The translations under genes and the position numbers were made by a program. Shown piece after piece: positions 10,764 through 20,155 of a stretch of DNA of 64,000 nucleotides (positions are counted from its first letter, which is position 1; the number at the start of each line of letters is the position of its first letter). Source of the DNA: Sipunculus nudus. Taxonomy: Eukaryota > Annelida > Sipuncula > Golfingiida > Sipunculidae. The notes below the pieces were generated by a model that ran no database searches, was not told the origin of the DNA, and saw only the letters and a list, made by a program, of their open reading frames with translations. The stretch is taken from assembly GCA_026874595.1 (NCBI GenBank), contig CM049314.1:53857812-53921811 (forward strand), given 5' to 3'.

Positions 10764-12603
10764 GCAAAGTCTAATACACCATTCTCTGCATGTAGCCTGT
10801 GCCACATTACATGTTTATCTGCATCGATGAGAGACGCGTTTGGTGGCATTTTGTGTTAGCAGTTTATTTTAATAACGGTACAAAAACAAAACTTCTCTTG
10901 CAGTCATTGAGCCTTTGACCTTACTAGCCCTGGCGTATGGATCATACCTTATGGCCGACATGGTTCATTTTTCAGGAATTATAAGGTAAGCTTATTATGT
11001 GTAGACCAGTGCTATCAAAACTCAGTTGGCAATCGCGGTTATGTTTCCAGTCACAGCAACAATTACTTGCCCAAAATATGTAACTTGAAGGATTATTAAT
11101 ACATATTATGAATTAGATTATGCATGGTTATCATTTCACTGTACTTGAAGAAATCAGAGCTTAATGCTGCGTAGCGGGCTGTTTTCGTGTGCAATAAAAA
11201 TAAATATATTGGTAACTTATTCACATTTCTGATTTTTCAATGTTACACTGTTGCATATGATTTGGTGTTTCGTATTACAAGTGAATTCTTGATATGTTCT
11301 GTTGACAGCATTATCGGGTGTGGTCTTGTACAAGCCCAGTACGCTTTCCATAACGTGTCGTACAAGTCCCAAACCACGGTCACGTACTTCATTAAAATGC
11401 TCAGGTCAGCAGAAACACTCCTACACACATGTAACATACGCACACAACATACATCATACCCACTCACACATGCAATAAACATGCAAACACAACACACACA
11501 GAATCACAAACACGCTGGCATACACATGCACACAAGACACACACTTATTGTATTGTGAGAAATGGCAATTATTAAAAAGATCATTAATTATTGTTTATTC
11601 CAATAAATATGATCGAAACAAACACACACAGAGTGAGCGTGTAATTCCAGTGTCAAAATATGACAAATGTTATGAATTATATCTCACAACAGCTATGAAT
11701 ACAGAATGTGTATATAATGTCATCCTGTCATATTGTGATACACTAACGCAGCCACCGATCCGTGACCAAGGAAAACTGACTGGGTACCTTGCACGCCTTG
11801 AATCACTAACTCCCAACCCCCCACCCTATGTTGTATCCATGCAGCTCTGACTGACCCTCGTGGTTCTCTCGTACCCGGGGTCTGTGGGGCCTCGTACATC
11901 GTGGACACCGCCCCCTGCTACAGTGACTGTGGCATTGATGCTGGTTATAATTAGCATGTAGCCTGCTTTACCTGCTGCCGGGGATCAGCCGGTCTCACCT
12001 GTCTGCAGCACCTGTTCCTGCTATGACCCTTGCTGCTGAAAATCTAGGAGCTGTCAGCCACGAAACGCCTGGTCTGGAATGAAAGCTGAAACAGCCCCAC
12101 AAAGACCAGTATCTGTACAACATCACATTTAACATAACTGTTTTTTTCCCTTTCTCTTATACTTTATTAATTTTCGATTACAACTCGCCGCAGCTCCTGT
12201 TTTTTTCAATGAGATTATAATCTCGCTTCTGAATAATACATGAAACCTCCCTCAGCTTAGCAATAAAATTGATATCACAGAGCAATAATTCAAGTTCCTA
12301 TAAATCATTACTGTGTTGTACCATGTCCCAAAGTCTGATCCCTCGGACATCGGTGATCAGTTAAAAATTAATCACCAGCACTGATGTAAATTTTTTTATC
12401 CATAAATAGTCAAATACAAATATATATATATATATATATTTATATATAAAGTAGAACCTCACCTAGTGGGCACCTCCACAAAGTGAGTACCTCTATACAG
12501 TAGGCAGTTTTTGAAAGTTTTGCTATAAGGTCTTGACATCCGTATTATAGGCACCTCTGTTATATAGTCAATTTTGCTAAGGGTGCCCTTGTTATAGAAA
12601 TTA

Positions 12604-12651
<48 letters not shown>

Positions 12652-14327
12652 TTTAGGACTTTAGCATGTGTTCGATAGCTCTAGATCTGTTTTGTAAAAC
12701 TTGGGTCTCGCTTACCACGTCCTTCTACGTTGTCGCGCGGTTCAGCTACGGCAAGCCAGAACGTGGTAGTGTCGGGAATGAACTTAATGAAATTGAAGAC
12801 CGCGTTTCCGTTACGTGTGTGGACGTTCTGCCCACGGTATTTCACATTCATCCACAGAGCTGAAGCGGCTACGTGGCTTGCCGTTGAAGATAGGCCCCGT
12901 TCTTCCCAGTGCTCGCAACGTTCTCGCTACGGTACTGCTACTGTTATCTACGTTCTCCTATGGCAGTGTCACGGTAATTACGCTCAGTCCCATTTCCCTA
13001 CAGAATCCTACGGCAATGGACCACATTCTTGGGCGACAAGAGGATTTACCGTGTCCCTGCTCCAAGGATTTGAAACGCTAAATTAGTTCTATCTAGGTGC
13101 CACGGGGTGCACATTTCTGTGTCAGCTAGGGACCATGCACATTCTGTCCTTTCGTTTTGAACATTTCAAAGAGAACGTGGACCCCGCACGACCATTCACT
13201 TTCATTCACGTCCACCTACGGTGTCCTACGGTAAAGGCCACGTCCTACCAAGTCCTCCCATAGAAAATGGTGAACCGTGGACAGAATGTGGTAAGTGAGA
13301 CCTGGGCGTAAGGGCCCACGGGCCCTCACTCGTCAGGAACACTGAGTGGTTGTGTTGATCCGGGGCATTTGTACCTGGCCAGTTGGTGTTTGGTTCTGTG
13401 CCTGCATGTCGCTGCGATTTCATTTCTTTATAGCCTCGGTCACAACCCACTGCGGTCACCGCACACCGTAGAGTACCGCATGGTTTTTGGGACCGCAGGA
13501 ATACTTAAGCCTTGGTCACAACTCGCTGCGGCAACCGCACACCGTAGATCACCTTTCGGTTTTTTAAACCGTAGGAATACTTATGCGGCCGACGTGCGGG
13601 AACGGCACGGTGTCTTCCTCATTCTTACGGCCGTCTCACGGTGAAATTAGCTAAGCCGCAAAGACCCCTTACGACAGCTGCAGGAACGCCGTACGTCCCT
13701 CGGATAGCCGAGTAGGCGTTAAAAATCGCACGATTACCCTACGACCTCCGTACGTCTACTGTACGATGCCCGTACGGAGCCCGTAGGTGGCTGCCTGACT
13801 CACGGCCGCCGCATCAACTTAAGCGCTTGCGTTAATGTCAGTTACGGTCGTTGCGGAGTCCCCGCTGCCTTTGAAAAACGCATGGTTGCCGTGCGTCTAC
13901 CGCACGGAATAGCCCAAAACACTCGCCCTACGGCGACCGTATCCTTGTTGTGACCGAGGCTTAAATATTAAGAGTGCATAGTGCATAGGGGCCGTAAATA
14001 ATGAAGCACTTTCTTCCTAACAAAGAAATTTCGTCTCTTTTCGTTTCGGAAGCTGGTTGTGTGGGCCGTGTAGCGTGTCCTAGATGTGTTTTCTGTTAAG
14101 CCGATGTAGGTTTCTTCTCGGCGGTTGTCTAGCCTGTTACGGTGGCCTGGTACACCATGTATGTTGTTAAACAGTAACCCTCTAATGGGCAATTTGTTTG
14201 TCTCTGAGGTTGCATATCTTTTATTCTGTTTGAGCTGTCGAACACCAGTAAGTGTGTTTAAGTCCTAAACTGAGTATATATTACAGTTCGTTGCCTTCAT
14301 TAGCACTATAAAACACCACGATTTTAA

Positions 14328-14366
<39 letters not shown>

Positions 14367-15622
14367 CTTTTTTCTCCCTGTGTATTATTATATCTACCTA
14401 TCCATAGGTGGAGATATATGTTTTTGGTTCAATTCATCTTCTTCTTTTTATTTTTCTTCTTTCATTTTTTTCATCCAACCCAAGATGAACCTTAGTACGG
14501 GCCAATTATTTTACCCAGTTTCAGTGACCTTGACCTACTTTAAAAGGTCACAGAGGTCAACAAGTGCGACTTTTCCCGATTTCCGTAGGTGTTGCTCCGT
14601 GACTGTTGTATATGACAGTTACAAGAAGTCTAGTTTAATTTGATTTTGTTTGTAGCGCCATGTGTGACTGCATCATCTTCCTGTTTCTGGGTCTGTCTCT
14701 GGTCAGGAATCACACCTGGCACACGGGATTCACGCTCTGGGCGATTCTCTTCTGTCTCGTCATCAGGTTCCTTGGTAACAGACCCACACATTTCTTTTTG
14801 TAATGTTAAAATGATATATTTGGATGCTCGCCCCTAAAATTTATGTACTCGGGAACATTCTGCTAATCCACGACAGTCAGGAGTATAGTTTAACGTTAAT
14901 TCTGACATTCGGTTACTTTACGTAAAGCTCCATGTGTTGATAATTGCCGTATGTAGGTTTTCTTTTCATCAAGGAACACGTTTAAGATCCTGTTTTTTAA
15001 TGGACAGCTCATCATCACATAATTTAAAGATTTTAACTTAGTAGCTAACCATCCTTTTTGACTCATAATGTATTTAAAATAGGATCAATATGTACATGAT
15101 GTCTCGGTATCGTAAGTTTTCCTCAAATAAATTTTAGTTATAATCATTCTATCATATGTTTAATTTAAATATTGAGGACATCCGCTACTATGTCAGCCAT
15201 ACATAAACACAGTTGGAGTTGTTGGTTATATAGATTTATATTAAATAATTTTGCTCCTCAGTGGTGTTCAGTCTGACCTTCCTGGTAAACCGTCTACAGC
15301 GCCTGAGGGAGATTAACCTGGAGGAGCAATTCATCATGGTCAGTCACACCCTCACGTCATCTTATAGGAATCATATAGCTTGTACAGCGTATATGTTACC
15401 TCTCTTTGTGCACTTGTAATTCTAGATTTGTTCAACTCTCAAATATTTTTATTTTGTTCTCGTGAAAAATTGAAAACAAATTTTTCACCCATGAGTATAT
15501 AATTGAATTCTTCGAGCTATCAAGGTTATACATCATATAACTGGCTGCAATAATCATAACATGTATGTATATTTTGCAATATTTCGATTCAAAATTCATA
15601 ATCTTCATTGTATGTTAATAAG

Positions 15623-15677
<55 letters not shown>

Positions 15678-18600
15678 AACTAGATCAAATAGTAATGGTT
15701 CAGCCTTAAAATTGAAAGGCCTCTGTCTCTAATTACAATGGTCCCTTGGCCTTCAACTGCTTTTTACTAATTATTGGTGAGCAATTTACGTCGCATTGAA
15801 AGCCGACAGGGATAGCTTGATTACAAGTTTGTGCAGTAATGAGATTTCCTAAAATATAACCCTGAGGTGGTACAATAAACCAATTAGTCGCGACATCTCA
15901 ATGTTTAACATGAATGTAGCTAGGAGCTATATGGGAATAAATAGTTTTGTTTTACTGAGGCCACATTAAAAATAATTGTCATGGACCAATGTTTGCAATA
16001 ATGCGCCATACCGGGTAGCCCGTTGTATTAATGAAACTAATTACTCCTCTCGTCGCAATCGCATAAAAGAAACCCGTGCAGATATACACTAATGTAACCA
16101 ATTAAAAAGGTCTAATAAAAAGGGAGACATCTTCATGTTGTTCTGTGTGTGTTCTAAGAATTATTCCATGGAATCCTTTCTGCCAGTTGGCAAACGTTCA
16201 CGTATTTTGCTTAATAAATAAATTAAACAGAATGGCCCGCTCGAGCCATAATTTTGTGAAAAAATCCGTTGAGTAAATTACCATTTGGTGTGGCTTTGGT
16301 AGCATATATTAGAATGATTGTGTTTTATTAAGAATGTGCTGATCATTTCTGTCACGTGACATATCTGATACAGCTATACAGCTGACTGTAGGTGATAATA
16401 CACTGACGCTGTGATTGCCAGGCCTACGGGGGACTGCGCGGGGCCGTGGCCTTCTCTCTGGTCGCCATGCTCAAAGACACTATGCCGCACAAAGAACAGT
16501 TCCTCACCACCACGCTGGTCGTCATCATGTTCACCGTGTTCCTTCAGGTAGGTGTCTCACATTCTTATTCCACTTTTTTTACAACAACAGCAATTTTTAA
16601 ATACGCTGGTGACTTTTATATAATATTCTCAAGTTTTCCAGCTTTATTCTGTGTTATACATTCTCTCCGTAGGGAATCACGATCAAACCTCTTGTCAGTC
16701 TGTTACGTATCAAGCGAGAGGAGCACAAAGTCAGCATCTGTGAGGAGATTAACTGTCACGTGAGTGTTACTATGGTAACATGTGCCACTGAAGAAAAATA
16801 TACATGCCAATTTGATACACACGATTAGATATTTACTTCACGGGTACAAAGGCAGATAGGCACCTGTGACCGCGTCTTTGAAAACTTCCATAAAACTTAA
16901 AACTTATAAAAACGCAATAAACGAATTAATTTGCAATTCATTCCATATATACTACTCCGAATATTCATTGATATGTCAATAGTTCCTAATAATGCAGTAC
17001 ACGTGACAAGCCATCCATACAAGCTGCATGACTTGCAAGTAGCAAGCCAGTTGAAGCACTATCTCCTTTCTAGGTTACCGACCACATTTTGGCCGGTATA
17101 GAGGAAGTTATTGGCCAACACGGACAGCATTTTCATAGGGTAAGTTATAAGTATATACAGAAAACTTAAATTTCAGGCAAAACACTTAACTTCATTTGGA
17201 CCATAAAGGTAATATACAACATTAAAAAGTACGAGTTTTACACTTATATGTCACATTTATAAAACATATGTACGAAATACTAAATAACTTAAAAACTTAA
17301 ATTTCGGCAGTACGATTTAATCCAAATAATGAAACTCAGTGGGGTAGACACAGTTTCTTCTTTATATTGATGACCGAACGAACAGAATAACAGTACATGA
17401 TCAGAATTAAAGTGCAATATGTAACGTGTTAGGTTACAACTGGAACATCCACACAGTGCTATAACCCGACAATGTGAGATATTTAAGTGGTAGAGTCGAA
17501 ATGATTCATGTCGTTTTTTATCCATTATTACTGTACCCTTGAATATATGTTGAAGTGGGCTCTGGACTACGTTGATGATCATTATCTGAAAAGATGGTTA
17601 CAGCGGGACCCGCAGGGTAAAGACGATCTCATCATGGACGTGTATGAAAAAATAGCTTTACAGTGAGTCCCATATTTTAGTCATATTAATCACATGCTTA
17701 TATAATTAATAATCGGCATATAAATTATATTATTGGAGAGTATATCCTAAATAACCATGCACAATTACTTACTAGTATTTTCAGTTTAAATATATATAGG
17801 ATAGTATACAGATCTACAGATTGCGGGCTTCTTTAGAATAACCTTGGCACAATACACTAAGATTAAGATTATGTTTAAACATGTCAGCCTTATCGTGACC
17901 ATGATATTGCAGGCAACATTACGAGAACCTGGTGGGATCTAACGAGGCGGCGGAACGTTACTGCAGCATGTTGGACCTGTACAAACCTGACACGTGAGTA
18001 TGCTGGATCTGTACAAACCTGACACGTGAGTAGGCTGGATCTGTACAAACCTGACACGTGAGTATGCTGGATCTGTACAGACCTGACCATGAGTATGCTA
18101 AATATGAACAAAGCTGACACGTGAGTATGCTGGATCTGTACAAAGCTGAAACGTGAGTATGCTGGATCTGTACAAACCTGACACGTGAGTATGCTGGATC
18201 TGTACAAACCTGACACGTAGGTATGCTGGATCTGTACAAACCTGACACGTGAGTTTGCTGGATCTGTACAAACCTGATACGTGAGTATGCTGGATATGTA
18301 CAAACCTGACACGTGAGTATGCTGGATCTGTACAAACCTGACACGTGAGTATGCTAGATATGTACAAACCTGAAACGTGAGTATAGTGGATCTGTACAAA
18401 CCTGACACGTGAGTATGCTGGATCTGTACAAACCTGACACGTGAGTATGCTGGATCTGTACAAACCTGACACGTGAGTATGCTGGATCTGTTCAAACCTG
18501 ACACGTGAGTATGCTGGATCTGTACAAACCTGACACGTGAGTATGCTGGATCTGTACAAACCTGACACGTGAGTATGCTAAATATGAACAAAGCTGACAC

Positions 18601-20124
18601 GTGAGTATGTTGGATCTGTACAAACCTGACACATGAGTATGCTAGATATGTACAAACCTGAAACGTGAGTATAGTGGATCTGTACAAACCTGACACGTGA
18701 GTATGCTGGATCTGTACAAACCTGACACGTGAGTATGCTGGATCTGTACAAACCTGACACGTGAGTATGCTGGATCTGTTCAAACCTGACACGTGAGTAT
18801 GCTGGATCTGTACAAACCTGACACGTGAGTATGCTGGATCTGTACAAACCTGACACGTGAGTATGCTGGATCTGTACAAACCTGACACGTGAGTATGCTA
18901 AATATGAACAAAGCTGACACGTGAGTGTGTTGGATCTGTACAAACCTGACACGTGAGTATGCTGGATCTGTACAAACCTGACACGTGAGTATGCTAGATA
19001 TGTACAAACCTGAAACGTGAGTATAGTGGATCTGTACAAACCTGACACGTGAGTATGCTGGATCTGTACAAACCTGACACGTGAGTATGCTGGATCTGTA
19101 CAAACCTGACACGTGAGTATGCTGGATCTGTTCAAACCTGACACGTGAGTATGCTGGATCTGTACAAACCTGACACGTGAGTATGCTGGATCTGTACAAA
19201 CCTGACACGTGAGTATGCTAAATATGAACAAAGCTGACACGTGAGTATGCTGGATCTGTACAAACCTGACACGTGAGTATGCTGGATCTGTACAAACCTG
19301 ACACGTGAGTATGCTGGATCTGTACAAACCTGACACGTGAGTATGCTGGATCTGTTCAAACCTGACACGTGAGTATGCTGGATCTGTACAAACCTGACAC
19401 GTGAGTATGCTGGATCTGTACAAACCTGACACGTGAGTATGCTAAATATGAACAAAGCTGACACGTGAGTATGTTGGATCTGTACAAACCTGACACATGA
19501 GTATTCTGGATCTGTACCTGTAAACCTTTCACAAACAATGCAAAACACCCGAGAAAGAAATCGCGTATAAGAAACTTGAAATAATGATTGTCGAGCCAAC
19601 TGTCTTTGACATGAACCATCTTAGCTATTTAAACCCGAGCGTCTTCACGTCTTCAGACCTATAATATTTGTCCTACACTGCAGCTTAAGCATGTTATGTT
19701 TTGTTATATTGACTATGATTATGGTGTATCAGATCGAATCACTGCTGAAATATATGATATATTAAAAGAAATGCAAGGCTACATACATAAATAGAGTTTA
19801 AATCACACAGGTCAGCCGACGACGACACAGCCCGCCCTCCTGATCTCCTGGCGGCCGGGCCGGACCCGGAAATCGTGGAAAGAACAGTGGATCTAATGTG
19901 TAAGTCAGAATCTTCTAGAACCAGGAAGAATGCAAAACCTCATTCATAACGACATCCTATAAGTTAACGTCAATAAGATTATTACGTTTATGTCCCGTGT
20001 GCTTTATCCTCTAGGAAATTGTCCCGATAAGCAAAATATAACGCTGAAACATTAAACTACACTGTTTAAATGAACATATAATAATGATGAATCGGAGTAA
20101 TGTATACAGTGTAATTTAACAGGT

Positions 20125-20155
<31 letters not shown>

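Noticed and set aside
10614-10805. Ser/Leu-repeat protein on the minus strand
   Set aside because: Translation of a (GA)n tract.
12666-13086. GC-rich frames that look like coding sequence
   Set aside because: They lie inside an inverted-repeat element, overlap in several frames and lack family-like motifs.
14656-14766. Exon J ending at the first GT (14767)
   Set aside because: It gives the wrong phase for the next exon; the GTAACA donor at 14775 restores the conserved reading.
17890-19619. Several long minus-strand open frames (up to 332 codons) of a Cys/Tyr/Ser-rich repeat protein
   Set aside because: They arise because the 32-bp tandem unit has no stop codon on the minus strand in any frame. 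The unit is explained by the plus-strand exon end and splice donor.
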